Shown: piece by piece, positions 27,681 through 37,900 of the stretch
Position numbering within the stretch: position 1 is the first letter of the stretch
Layout of the letters: the number at the start of each line of letters is the position of its first letter
Assembly: GCF_037572775.1 (NCBI RefSeq)
Contig: NZ_JBBHKA010000001.1
Location: 1,798,001-1,862,000 of the forward strand
Source: Ramlibacter sp. PS4R-6
Lineage (GTDB): Bacteria; Pseudomonadota; Gammaproteobacteria; Burkholderiales; Burkholderiaceae_C
Direction: 5' to 3'
DNA: 64,000 nt
Notes under the pieces: generated by a model
What the model was told of the DNA's origin: nothing
The model's input: the letters and a program-made list of their open reading frames with translations, nothing else
The model's database searches: none
Position numbers and translations under genes: made by a program

Positions 27681-28657
27681 TGGAGAGCCTCGACCTGCGC
27701 GTGCTGTCCGACGCGCTCGCGTGGCGGCGCGCTGGGCATGCCGCCACGCTCGTCACCGTGGTGGAAACCTGGGGCTCCGCGCCCCGGCCACCCGGCGCGC
27801 TCCTGGCCGTGCGCGACGACGGCGTCGTCAGCGGCTCCGTGTCCGGCGGCTGTGTCGAGGACGACCTCATCGCGCGCGTGAAGGCCGGTGAGAAGTCCAA
27901 GCTGCCGTCGATGATCGCTTACGGCGTGAGCAAGGAAGAAGCCGCGCGCTTCGGCCTTCCGTGCGGCGGCACGCTGCGGCTGGTGCAGGAGCCGGTGCTC
28001 GACACGAAGTGGATCGAGGAGATTCTGGCGCGCACGGCGGCGCACGAGCTGGTCGCGCGCACGCTGACGCTCGCAACGGGCGCGATCGAGCTCGCGCACG
28101 CCACTCGCGAGCAGCAGATGCAGTTCGACGGCATCAAGCTGACGACGCTGTTCGGCCCCAAGTGGCGCCTGCTGCTGATCGGCGCCGGGCAGCTGTCGCA
28201 AGCCGTGGCGCAGATCGCGCAAATGCTGGACTTCGAAGTGCTCGTCTGCGACCCGCGCGACGAATTCGTCATCCCGGCGCAGGCCGGGATCCAGCGCCTT
28301 TCGGGAATGCCCGACGACGTGGTCCGCGCCATGAACCCCGACGCCCACACCGCCATCGTCGCGCTCACCCACGACCCCAAGCTCGATGACATGGCACTGA
28401 TCGAGGCGCTGCGCTCCGACGCGTTCTATGTCGGCGCGCTCGGCTCCACGCGCAACCAGGCCGCGCGCAAGAAGCGCCTGGCCGAGCACTTCGACCTCAC
28501 GGAACAGGAACTCGCCCGCCTGCACGGCCCGGTGGGCCTGCGCCTGGGTGCGAAGACGCCCGCCGAGATCGCCGTGTCGATCTGCGCGCAGGTCGTCGAG
28601 TGCAAGAACCGCATCGAGGCGCCTGCCGCGGCCCCCGCCGGCTGCGCAGTCGCGTGA
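27680..28657 (+). CDS. xdhC: XdhC-family molybdenum cofactor maturation protein with in-frame repeat insert
   Basis: This 325-residue protein binds molybdenum cofactor, protects it and promotes its sulfuration before insertion into hydroxylases. The N-terminal XdhC domain has VVETWGSAPRPPGALLAV, SVSGGCVEDDL and FGLPCGGTLRL. The C-terminal Rossmann part has LLLIGAGQLSQAVAQIA and FYVGALGSTRNQAARKKRL. Residues 198-206 read VIPAQAGIQ and are encoded by the short GC palindrome found between genes elsewhere here. It sits right after the conserved VCDPRDEF strand and before the MPDD loop, and keeps the frame open. The gene overlaps its neighbours by one and four bases. Confidence 0.9.
   Translation: MESLDLRVLSDALAWRRAGHAATLVTVVETWGSAPRPPGALLAVRDDGVVSGSVSGGCVEDDLIARVKAGEKSKLPSMIAYGVSKEEAARFGLPCGGTLRLVQEPVLDTKWIEEILARTAAHELVARTLTLATGAIELAHATREQQMQFDGIKLTTLFGPKWRLLLIGAGQLSQAVAQIAQMLDFEVLVCDPRDEFVIPAQAGIQRLSGMPDDVVRAMNPDAHTAIVALTHDPKLDDMALIEALRSDAFYVGALGSTRNQAARKKRLAEHFDLTEQELARLHGPVGLRLGAKTPAEIAVSICAQVVECKNRIEAPAAAPAGCAVA
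28268..28294 (+). repeat. short GC palindrome (ATCCCGGC family) inside xdhC, copy 3
   Basis: ATCCCGGC-GCAG-GCCGGGAT (28271-28290) is a perfect 8-bp stem with a four-base loop and matches the intergenic copies at 3787, 8658, 33977 and 34031. It is read in frame as VIPAQAGIQ. Confidence 0.9.
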
Positions 28658-29196
28658 GCTCACCCGTCGTCCTGATCCTCGCCTCGGGCAAGGGCGAGCG
28701 CTTCATCGCGTCCGGCGGCACGGGGAACAAGCTGCACGCAATGCTGGGTGGCAAGCGCGTCGTCGACCGCACCATCGCCGCCGCGAAGGACAGCGGCTTG
28801 CGCTGGCACGTGGAGGAGGGTGAGCACGAAGGCATGGGCGATTGCATCGCCGCGGCGGTGCGCGCCACGGGCGATGCGACCGGCTGGCTGATCCTGCCCG
28901 GCGACCTGCCGCTCATCCAGCCATCGACATTGGTGTTGGTCGCGGAATCGCTGGAGCATCACGACGTGGTGGTGCCGCACTTCCGCGGCGAGCGCGGGCA
29001 TCCGGTCGGCTTCGACCACGTCTGCGAGAGTGCCCTGCGCGCCTTGCACGGGCAGAACGGCGCGCAGTCGGTGGTGAAGGCCGAGGCCGCCGTCGACGGC
29101 GTCTTCGACCTGGAGATCGACGACGAGGGGATCGTGACGGACATCGACACGCTCACCGACCTGAAGATCGCCCAGCGGCGGCTGGCGTTGCGCTAG
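28654..29196 (+). CDS. mocA: MobA/MocA-type nucleotidyltransferase for molybdenum cofactor
   Basis: This 180-residue NTP-transferase-fold protein probably attaches CMP to molybdopterin to give the cytosine dinucleotide cofactor used by xanthine-dehydrogenase-family hydroxylases. The nucleotide-binding start LILASGKGERF is followed by the GNKLHAMLGGKRVVD region and LILPGDLPLIQP, with the metal-binding Asp. The C terminus has HPVGFDHVCESALRAL and the DLEIDDEGIVTDIDTLTDL block. It is short for MocA. A GTG start overlaps the xdhC stop by four bases (GTGA), placing it last in a four-gene hydroxylase and maturation operon. Confidence 0.85.
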   Translation: MSSPVVLILASGKGERFIASGGTGNKLHAMLGGKRVVDRTIAAAKDSGLRWHVEEGEHEGMGDCIAAAVRATGDATGWLILPGDLPLIQPSTLVLVAESLEHHDVVVPHFRGERGHPVGFDHVCESALRALHGQNGAQSVVKAEAAVDGVFDLEIDDEGIVTDIDTLTDLKIAQRRLALR

Positions 29197-29210
29197 TTGC
29201 CCGCCACCGA

Positions 29211-30389
29211 TCACAAGGCCTGTTCGAAGATGTCGAGGCCGCGCTCGGCCGTCTCTCGCGCGATGTTCAGCGCCGGGAAAATCATGAGCACATTTTCTTC
29301 GGCCGACACGAGCAGGCCGTTCTTCCGGCATTTGTCGCCCACCCTGGACGCGTAGCGTTCGTCGTCGACCTCGATGCCGATGGCGAAGCCCTTGCCACGG
29401 ATGTCTGCCTTGCCCTTGAAGCGCATTCCGGGAAGCCGTGTGAGGAAGTAGTCGCCCAGCTGCGTGGTGTTCCTGAGAAGCTGGGCCCGGTGCCGCATCA
29501 GGTAGCGCAGGTTGGCCAACGCGACGGCGACGGCGCGAGGGTGCCAGCCGTAGGTGGAATACAGGCCGAAATCTTCCTTGATGGCCTTCGCTATGGCGGG
29601 CGTGGTGATCACCGCACCCATCGCCCCGTAGCCACCGGTGATCGCCTTGGCCATGCAAAGCACATCCGGCTCGAGGCCGAAGTGCTCGCAGGCAAAGAGC
29701 TTGCCCGTGCGCCCGAAACCCGTGGCGACCTCATCGGCGATGAAGAGCGTGCCGTAGCGCGTGCAGAGCGCACGAACACCGCGCACGAACTCTTCGTCGG
29801 GAACCATCGCGCCGAGGTTGCAGATGACGGGCTCCATGATGAAGGCTGCGACATCGCGCTTCTCCAGCAGCGTCTTCACCTTCCCGAGCGCCTTGCCGTC
29901 CAGCGGCGGCTTGATCTTCTGGCAATGGGGCAGGAGGTTCTTGAACTTCTTGCGGTTGCCCGATGCGCCGATGCTCATGGTGGCGATCGAGTTGCCGTGG
30001 TAGCTGTCTTCGATCGAGACGAACTTGCCGCGCCCGGTGTAGGCCATGGCCATCTGCAACGCCCCGTCGACCGATTCGGTGCCGCCGGTCGTCCGGTAGG
30101 AGACCGACAGCTTGCCCGGCGTGATGCGTGCCAGTAGTTCGGCGAGTTCGGCCCAGGGCCGGTACAGGTGCCCCGGATAGACGTATTCGGGGCCTTCGTA
30201 TTTCCGCGCCGCTGCGCGAATCTCGGTGTTGCCCCAGCCCAGGTTGCCGACACACCAGCCCGTCATAAAGTCGATGTACGTGCGCCCCCGCGTATCGGTG
30301 ACGTAGCTGCCGCCGGAGTCGCCGACGATGAAGTCATCGGGCTCTTCCTGGCGCCCGAGGTATTTCCTGTCGAGCAGGCGCAGGTTCAT
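29211..30389 (-). CDS. class III (pyridoxal-phosphate) aminotransferase
   Basis: This 392-residue fold-type I transaminase has the PLP lysine Lys248 in VLCMAKAITGGYGAMGAV and the PLP-binding Asp219 in LFIADEVATGFGRTGKLFA. YRTTGGTESVDGALQMA and SIEDSYHGNSIATM bind the phosphate. Related enzymes act on ornithine, 4-aminobutyrate, diaminobutyrate or beta-alanine; the amino donor cannot be fixed here. The start at 30389 is the only ATG that gives a normal N terminus. A hairpin lies 21 bases upstream on the transcribed leader. It stands alone, convergent with the molybdenum cluster. Confidence 0.9.
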   Translation of the reverse strand: MNLRLLDRKYLGRQEEPDDFIVGDSGGSYVTDTRGRTYIDFMTGWCVGNLGWGNTEIRAAARKYEGPEYVYPGHLYRPWAELAELLARITPGKLSVSYRTTGGTESVDGALQMAMAYTGRGKFVSIEDSYHGNSIATMSIGASGNRKKFKNLLPHCQKIKPPLDGKALGKVKTLLEKRDVAAFIMEPVICNLGAMVPDEEFVRGVRALCTRYGTLFIADEVATGFGRTGKLFACEHFGLEPDVLCMAKAITGGYGAMGAVITTPAIAKAIKEDFGLYSTYGWHPRAVAVALANLRYLMRHRAQLLRNTTQLGDYFLTRLPGMRFKGKADIRGKGFAIGIEVDDERYASRVGDKCRKNGLLVSAEENVLMIFPALNIARETAERGLDIFEQAL

Positions 30390-30409
30390 GCAGGTGTTTC
30401 CGGGCCGTG

Positions 30410-30426
30410 GAAGGGCCACGCCCTTC
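30410..30426 (-). promoter_or_regulatory. leader hairpin upstream of the aminotransferase gene
   Basis: GAAGGGC-CAC-GCCCTTC is a perfect 7-bp stem with a three-base loop, 20 bases before the start codon. It would form in the mRNA leader if transcription begins upstream. The surrounding 141 bases (30390-30531) otherwise hold nothing recognisable. Confidence 0.35.
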
Positions 30427-30531
30427 ACACTCACTCTAGACCGGTGCTGCGAGGCCGAGCTTGTTCTCGCTGGTAATTGCCTGCGTAGCATGAAACACTG
30501 CCGTCCCGATCGACGGCGGAAGGGAAGAGCG

Positions 30532-30882
30532 TCAGGCTGGAAACGGCGCCCGGTGGGGCTGGAAACACATCGGACGTTCGTCGAAGGCCAGCCAGCGGAA
30601 CCGGTCGCACAGGTCCTGGACGAACGCAGAATGGTCCGCCTTGAGCGAACATCGGATCGAAAGCGTTGCTTCGGCGCCCTCGGGCAGGTGGACCTCGTAC
30701 CAGTTTCCGCCGGCTTCGGCGCTGCCCCGGAGGGTGGACTGCCACTGCAGGCCGGGAAACGCGTCCTCCACCTGCCGCCGCAGCTCCGGTGTATCGGGCA
30801 TGTTGAGCACCGCACCAGCGTCCAACTCGCCGGGCTCGAGTGGCAAGCGGGAGGGCCGGAAGAAGAGGTAGGTCTGTGCCAT
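30532..30882 (-). CDS. small hypothetical protein
   Basis: A 116-residue soluble protein not recognised. It starts MAQTYLFFRPSRLPLEPGEL and has a mixed alpha/beta composition with a Trp-rich end (FRWLAFDERPMCFQPHRAPF). There is no signal peptide or membrane segment. The predicted hydrophobic/charged alternation in ATLSIRCSLKADHSAFVQDL suggests a compact domain that may be a small stand-alone fold. It lies 16 bases after chaC on the same strand and could be co-transcribed with it. Confidence 0.65.
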   Translation of the reverse strand: MAQTYLFFRPSRLPLEPGELDAGAVLNMPDTPELRRQVEDAFPGLQWQSTLRGSAEAGGNWYEVHLPEGAEATLSIRCSLKADHSAFVQDLCDRFRWLAFDERPMCFQPHRAPFPA

Positions 30883-30898
30883 GGGGTCGCGAGCAGCG

Positions 30899-31495
30899 CT
30901 ACCGCTCCTCGCGCTCGATCAACTTCAGCAACTTCTCCAATCCCTTGTCCCGGATGTTGTGCCGCTTGAGTTCTTCGAGCGTGCGGTGCGCGTAGTCATA
31001 CGTCGTCCCGTAGATCCCACTCGCCTCGGTAAAGATGCGCCGGTACTCCTCCGGCGTCAGAACGCCCGTGTGGCTCGGGCTCTTGCGCGACAGCGTGAAC
31101 GCCAGCGCCGTCACCGGCCCTTGCGGCGTCTGGCACGTGAGCCACTTGGGGTCGTAGATGGCCAGCTTCATCTCGCGCGCCCACAGCAGCGCCAGCACCT
31201 TGCGGCCTTCGTGCTGGGGGATGCGAAAAACCATGCCCTGGCAGCTGCCGCCTGAGAGCATGCCGAACACCAGGCCGGGCTGCTCGGGGGTGCCGCGGTT
31301 GATGCGGCTCCACATCTTCAGCGCGCGGTGCCAGCCGTGCACCTTGGCGGGGCGGCGTTCGGCATAGTCGAACTCGGGCCGCCAGATCAGCGAGCCGTAG
31401 CCGAAGATCCACAGGTCCTGGTGGCCGCCCCATTCGACGAGGGTTCGTTCCAGCATCGAGGCCGGGTCGCGCAGGGGCTTGAGGCTTTCGCTCAT
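30899..31495 (-). CDS. chaC: glutathione-specific gamma-glutamylcyclotransferase
   Basis: This 198-residue cytoplasmic enzyme degrades glutathione to 5-oxoproline and Cys-Gly. The substrate-binding loop is DLWIFGYGSLIWRPEFDY. The catalytic Glu is in LALLWAREMKLAIY, after the VFGMLSGGSCQGMVFRIP strand. The C terminus has SGIYGTTYDYAHRTLEELKR, typical for ChaC. The start at 31495 was preferred over an upstream in-frame ATG because it restores the normal family length. It is divergent from edd across 56 bases. Confidence 0.92.
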   Translation of the reverse strand: MSESLKPLRDPASMLERTLVEWGGHQDLWIFGYGSLIWRPEFDYAERRPAKVHGWHRALKMWSRINRGTPEQPGLVFGMLSGGSCQGMVFRIPQHEGRKVLALLWAREMKLAIYDPKWLTCQTPQGPVTALAFTLSRKSPSHTGVLTPEEYRRIFTEASGIYGTTYDYAHRTLEELKRHNIRDKGLEKLLKLIEREER

Positions 31496-31506
31496 GAGCC
31501 GAAACT

Positions 31507-31542
31507 GTAGCGCGGCCACCTGAGCAGCGCGCGGCGCGCTAC
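31507..31542. promoter_or_regulatory. inverted repeat in the chaC / edd divergent region
   Basis: GTAGCGCG (31507-31514) and CGCGCTAC (31535-31542) are perfect inverted 8-mers, 20 bases apart, filling most of the 56-base intergenic space. It could be a shared operator or a stem-loop. It does not resemble the HexR box expected for Entner-Doudoroff genes. Confidence 0.35.
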
Positions 31543-31551
31543 GATTCCCCC

Positions 31552-33326
<1,775 letters not shown>

Positions 33327-33336
<10 letters not shown>

Positions 33337-33971
33337 AGAACCTGACCGCGAAGGACGTGATGCGCGACGCGCCGGTCATCCCGGTGATCGTGCTGAACGA
33401 AGTAGCCCACGCCGTGCCGCTGGCGCGCGCGCTGGTGGCGGGCGGCATCCGCATGCTGGAAGTCACCCTGCGCACGCCGGTGGCGATGCAGTGCATCGAG
33501 GCGATCGCAAAAGAGGTGCCCGACGCCGTTGCGGGTGCGGGCACGGTGCGCAACACCAAGGATGCGCAGGCGGCGGCCAAGGCCGGCGCGCGCTTCATCG
33601 TGAGCCCCGGGTATTCGTCGCCGCTGGGGCGTGCGTGCAAGGAGCTCGGCGTGCCGCTCTTGCCCGGCGTGGCGACGGGCAGCGAGATCATGGCCGCGCA
33701 GGACGACGGCTACATGGAGATGAAGTTCTTCCCGGCGCTGCAGGCCGGCGGCGTGCCCATGCTCAAGTCGTGGCACGGCCCCTTCTTCGACGCGACGTTC
33801 TGCCCGACCGGCGGCATCACGGCGGCGAATGCGCGCGATTTCCTGGCGTTGCCCAACGTGGCGTGCGTGGGCGGCACGTGGATCGTGCCGGCCGACGCGA
33901 TCGAGAAGGGTGATTGGGGGCGCATCACGCGCCTGGCGAAGGAGGCGAGGGAGCTCGCCTGCCCGAAGTAA
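33327..33971 (+). CDS. eda: 2-dehydro-3-deoxy-6-phosphogluconate aldolase
   Basis: This 214-residue class I aldolase splits KDPG to pyruvate and glyceraldehyde 3-phosphate. The catalytic residues are in the canonical places: Glu45 and Arg49 in MLEVTLRTP and the Schiff-base Lys133 in [34 protein letters not shown] forms the phosphate-binding end. The ATG is inside the end of edd (ten-base overlap) with an aggaaggag ribosome site. Two short GC palindromes follow the stop. Confidence 0.96.
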
Positions 33972-33976
33972 GCCCT

Positions 33977-34003
33977 GTCGCCCCGGCGCAGGCCGGGGCC
34001 CAG
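33977..34003 (+). repeat. short GC palindrome (ATCCCGGC family), copy 4
   Basis: GTCGCCCCGGCGCAGGCCGG followed by GGCCCAG is a diverged copy with compensating changes on both sides of the stem (CCCCGGC/GCCGGGG), which argues that the hairpin itself is maintained. Confidence 0.85.
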
Positions 34004-34030
34004 TGTCCTTGTCGCCGCTGGAAAAAGCCG

Positions 34031-34057
34031 CTGGATCCCGGCCCACGCCGGGGTGAC
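34031..34057 (-). repeat. short GC palindrome (ATCCCGGC family), copy 5
   Basis: CTGGATCCCGGCCCACGCCG followed by GGGTGAC is in opposite orientation to copy 4, 27 bases away. The convergent pair fills the space between eda and gloA, which are themselves convergent, and may act as a two-way terminator. Confidence 0.82.
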
Positions 34058-34059
34058 CG

Positions 34060-34443
34060 TCACTTCTTCTCGATCAGCTCGATCTTGTACCCGTCCGGGT
34101 CGGTCACGAACGCGATCACCGATGTGCCACCTTTCACCGGCCCGGGCTCGCGCGTGACGTTGCCGCCGTTCTTGCGGATGGTGTCGCACGCCGCGTAGAC
34201 GTCCGGCACGCCCAGCGCGATGTGGCCGAAGGCGCTGCCCAGCTCGTAGGTGCTGACACCATAGTTGTACGTGAGCTCGATCTCGGCGTGCTCCGGGTTG
34301 GTGCCGTAGCCGACGAAGGCCAGGTCGTACTTCTGGTCGGGGCGCTGCGTGGTTCGCAGCAGCTTCATGCCGAGGACCTTGGTGTAGAAGTCGACCGACC
34401 GCTGGAGGTCGCCGACGCGCAACATGGTGTGCAGGAGTCGCAT
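34060..34443 (-). CDS. gloA: lactoylglutathione lyase (glyoxalase I)
   Basis: This 127-residue metalloenzyme turns the methylglyoxal-glutathione adduct into S-lactoylglutathione. All four metal ligands of the nickel-type E. coli enzyme are present at the same numbers: His5, Glu56, His74 and Glu122. The chain has the short bacterial length without the loop of zinc-type enzymes. I used the ATG at 34443, which gives the exact family N terminus ([20 protein letters not shown]). It is divergent from a GNAT gene. Confidence 0.97.
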   Translation of the reverse strand: MRLLHTMLRVGDLQRSVDFYTKVLGMKLLRTTQRPDQKYDLAFVGYGTNPEHAEIELTYNYGVSTYELGSAFGHIALGVPDVYAACDTIRKNGGNVTREPGPVKGGTSVIAFVTDPDGYKIELIEKK

Positions 34444-34463
34444 CGGCGCATTATGCTTTCGCC

Positions 34464-34922
34464 ATGCTTCTCGTGCCGACCCTGCGCCTGGCGACCCTGC
34501 GCGATGCACGCGCCATCGCCGACATGTCACGCGAGCAGGTCGAGGCCGGCTTGGCCTGGAGCTGGACGCCCGAGCGCGTGCGCGCCTCCATCCGCGACCG
34601 CGCGACCAACGTCGTCGTGGCGATGGAAGGCATCGCGCTCGTCGGCTTCGGCATCATGAAATACGGCGACGACAAGGCGCACCTCAGCCTGCTGGCCGTC
34701 AGCCCGTCTCAGCGCGACCATGGCGTGGGCGGCAAGCTGCTCGACTGGCTGGAGAAGTCGGCGCGCACCGCGGGCATCGAAAGGATCGAGCTCGAGGCAC
34801 GCGCCGACAACCTGGGTGCGCTGGCTTTCTACGGCATGCGCGGCTATGAGCGGTACGACATCGCCCATGGCTATTACCAGGGGCGCATCGACGCCTACAG
34901 GCTCGCCAAGAGCCTGGCGTGA
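34464..34922 (+). CDS. GNAT-family N-acetyltransferase
   Basis: This 152-residue acetyl-CoA-dependent transferase has motif A of the GNAT fold at [20 protein letters not shown] (the Q/R-x-x-G-x-G/A loop is QRDHGVGG). Motif B is [20 protein letters not shown]. The acceptor substrate is unknown. The 20-base gap to gloA is too small for two separate promoters, so transcription probably starts in overlapping control sequence. The last 28 bases overlap the end of the convergent RTX gene. Confidence 0.88.
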   Translation: MLLVPTLRLATLRDARAIADMSREQVEAGLAWSWTPERVRASIRDRATNVVVAMEGIALVGFGIMKYGDDKAHLSLLAVSPSQRDHGVGGKLLDWLEKSARTAGIERIELEARADNLGALAFYGMRGYERYDIAHGYYQGRIDAYRLAKSLA

Positions 34923-37900
34923 CCGATCAGCTCGATGGCCGCGTCGTCCGCGTAGAAGTTGTCGTAGCCCCAGCCCGTATCCACGTATGCCGTCAACGGG
35001 TTGCCGTTGCCGGTTGAATTGCCGTTGTCGGCGCCGTTGTGCTGGCCGTTGTTGCCGGACGAGCCGTTGCCGTTCGCGGCGCCCGGTGCATCGAGCGGCG
35101 TGCCCACGGTCAGCTCGCCCAGGCCCGGCAGGCCCGACGTGAGCTGTTCCGGCGGGGGGCCGAACACCTCGTGCGGCTGGTAGCCGTTGCCGCCCTGCGA
35201 GCCGGGGTTGCCGGGCGACGTGCCGTCGCCGTCGTTGTGGTCGTAGTCGTGGCCGGGCGGGGGCGCGTCGGGGCCGTTGCCCACGCCTTCGTTCCCCTGG
35301 CTGCCGCTGCCATTGCCACCGCCGCCGTTGTTCCCGCCGCCACCACCGGTCTTCCCGTCGAAGGTGATGCGGAAGGTGTCCCATGCCCAGCCCTTTTCGG
35401 GCGTGTTGGTGCTGCGGTCGGCTGCGGTCACCGTGATGTCGATCGGGACGGTCGTTCCCTTGGGCACGCGGCCCGAGAACGTGGCCGTGGCCGCGTCGAA
35501 GGTCAGCCAGCTCGGAAGCGCGGAGCCATCGGCGAGCGTTGCCGAGTAGTACAGCTTGTCGCCCGCATCGACGTCCTTGAACGTGTTGGCAGGCACCACG
35601 TAGCTGAAGTTGCCCGAAGCCGCTGCGTCCTGCAGCGCGTTGACCACCGTGGGCGCGTCGTTGCGGCCCGTCACCTGCACGTCGAAGGACGACGACGTCG
35701 TCGTGATGCCGTCCGTCGCGACGTACGTGAAGTGGTCGGTGACCTTCACGCCGTCGGCCAGCGCCTGAACCGCGGCCAGGCCGTTGTTCAAGGTGTACGA
35801 GTAGCTGCCGTCCAGCCCGATGGTCAGCGTGCCGTAGGTGCCTGCCTGCGAACCGAAGTTGGCGACCTGCAGCGTCGTGCCCTTGTCGATGTCGGAGTCG
35901 TTGGCGAGCAGGTTGCCGACGGCCGCGGCCAGCTGGTCTTCGAAGACCGATGCCATGTCGGCCACGGTGACCGGGGCGTCGTTGTTGCCGCTGATGTTCA
36001 CCGTGATCTTCGACGACGACGTCTGCGGCAGCGACGGGTCGTCGTCGGTGGCGGTGTACGTGAACGTGTCGGTCACCATTTGCCCGCCCGCGAGCGACTG
36101 CACGGCGGTGGACGCGTTGTTCAGGGTGTAGGTGTACGAGCCGTTCGACGACAAGGACAGCGTTCCATACGTGCCCGCGTACGTGCCCGCGTCCGTCACG
36201 CGCAGCGCGCGGCCTTCGGGGTCGAAGTCGTTTGACAACGCGTTCCCGCTCGCGATGGTCGTGATGTCTTCGCGCGCCGTGGCCGTATCGGCAACGAGCA
36301 CCGGTGCGGCGTTCTTCATCAGGTCGGCGATGCCGGCGCGGTCGAGCACCGTGCCGTCGCCGAGGACGACCTCGTTCACGATCTGCGGGTTGGCGAACCA
36401 GTCCTTGATGGTGAGCGAGTCCGTCGTGTTGCGCACGGACAGCACGAGGTCGCTGCCCGCGCGCCCCGCGCCGAGGTTGGCGGCGGTGATGCCGGTGCCG
36501 AACGACACCGAGTCCGCGCCGCTGTTGTCGATCACCGTGTCCTGGCCGTCACCCAGGTTGAAGAGATACACGTCGTCGCCGGTGCCGCCTTCCAGGATGT
36601 CCGCGCCCGCGTCGCCGCCGAGCACGTCGTTGCCGTCGTCGCCCCAGAGGTGGTCGGCGCCGTCGCCACCGAAGACCGCGTCGTTGCCCGCGTTGCCGTG
36701 AAGTGCGTCGTTGCCGGCCAGGCCGTTCACGTAATCGTCCGACTCGAGCGCGTTGATCGTGTCGGTGAGCGCGGTGCCGAACAGCTCGTCGGCATCCGGC
36801 GTTCCGCCGATCGCAAAGCCTTTCGCCAGGAGCTGTGCATAGCTATAGACCGACTTGTCGGCGAACTGGAACAACTCGATCGAGCCGCTGCCGAAGGGGT
36901 CGTTCGGGTCGAAGTGGTCAATGTGGATCTCGCCCGCCTGGCCCGCGAACGTGATCTTCAGCGAGCCCAGCCCGAGTTGCAGGTTGGTGAAAGTGATGCC
37001 GTTGCCGAAGATGATGCGGTCGTTGCCACCGGCGTCCTCGATGTGGTCGACGCCATCGCCGATGTTGTACGCATAGAAGTTGTCGCCCGTGCCGCCGACC
37101 AGCGTGTCGTCGCCTGCGTCTCCCTGCAGCCAGTCGCTTCCGTCGCCGCCGAGCAGCAGGTCGTTGCCACCTTGGCCATACAGCTGGTCGTTGCCCGCGC
37201 CACCGTCGAGGACGTCATCGTCACCGGTGCGGTCGGTGCCCCCGTTGTCGCCCGCGATCGTGTCATCGCCATCGCCGCCGGCCAGCAGGTCCTGGCCTAT
37301 GCCGCCCAGGACCGTGTCGCCGCCTGTGCCGCCGTCGAGTTGGTCGCTGCCGGCATCGCCTTGCACGTGGTCGGCGTCGTCACCGCCCGCAAGCATGTCG
37401 TTGCCGTCGTTGCCCGTAATCGTGTCCGAACCCGTGCCCCCGTCGGCAAAGTCGTTGCCGGCATCCGATTGGATGCGGTCGTTGCCATCGCCGCCCAGGA
37501 GCATGTCGTCGTCGGCGCCGCCGATCACAGTGTCGGCGCCCGCCCCGCCATCGACCCAATCGCGGCCCGCGCCGCCATCCAGGCCGTCGATGTCCGCGCC
37601 GCCTGCCAAGCGGTCGTCGTCGTCGCCGCCAAGCATGGTGTCGTTGCCTGCACCCCCATCCAGGACGTCCTGGCCCGCGTCGGCTTTCACGTAGTCGGCG
37701 CCGTCGCCACCCTGCATCGTGTCGTCGCCGCCCTGGCCGAACAGCTGGTCGTTACCGACGCCGCCGTCGATTAAGTCCGCATCGCCCGCAGGGTCAGATC
37801 CGCCGTTGTCGCCGACCAACGCGTCGTTGCCCGTGCCGCCGAGAATCGTGTCCCTGCCCATCGCGCCGAACACTGTGTCGTCGCCCACTTCGCCGTTGAT

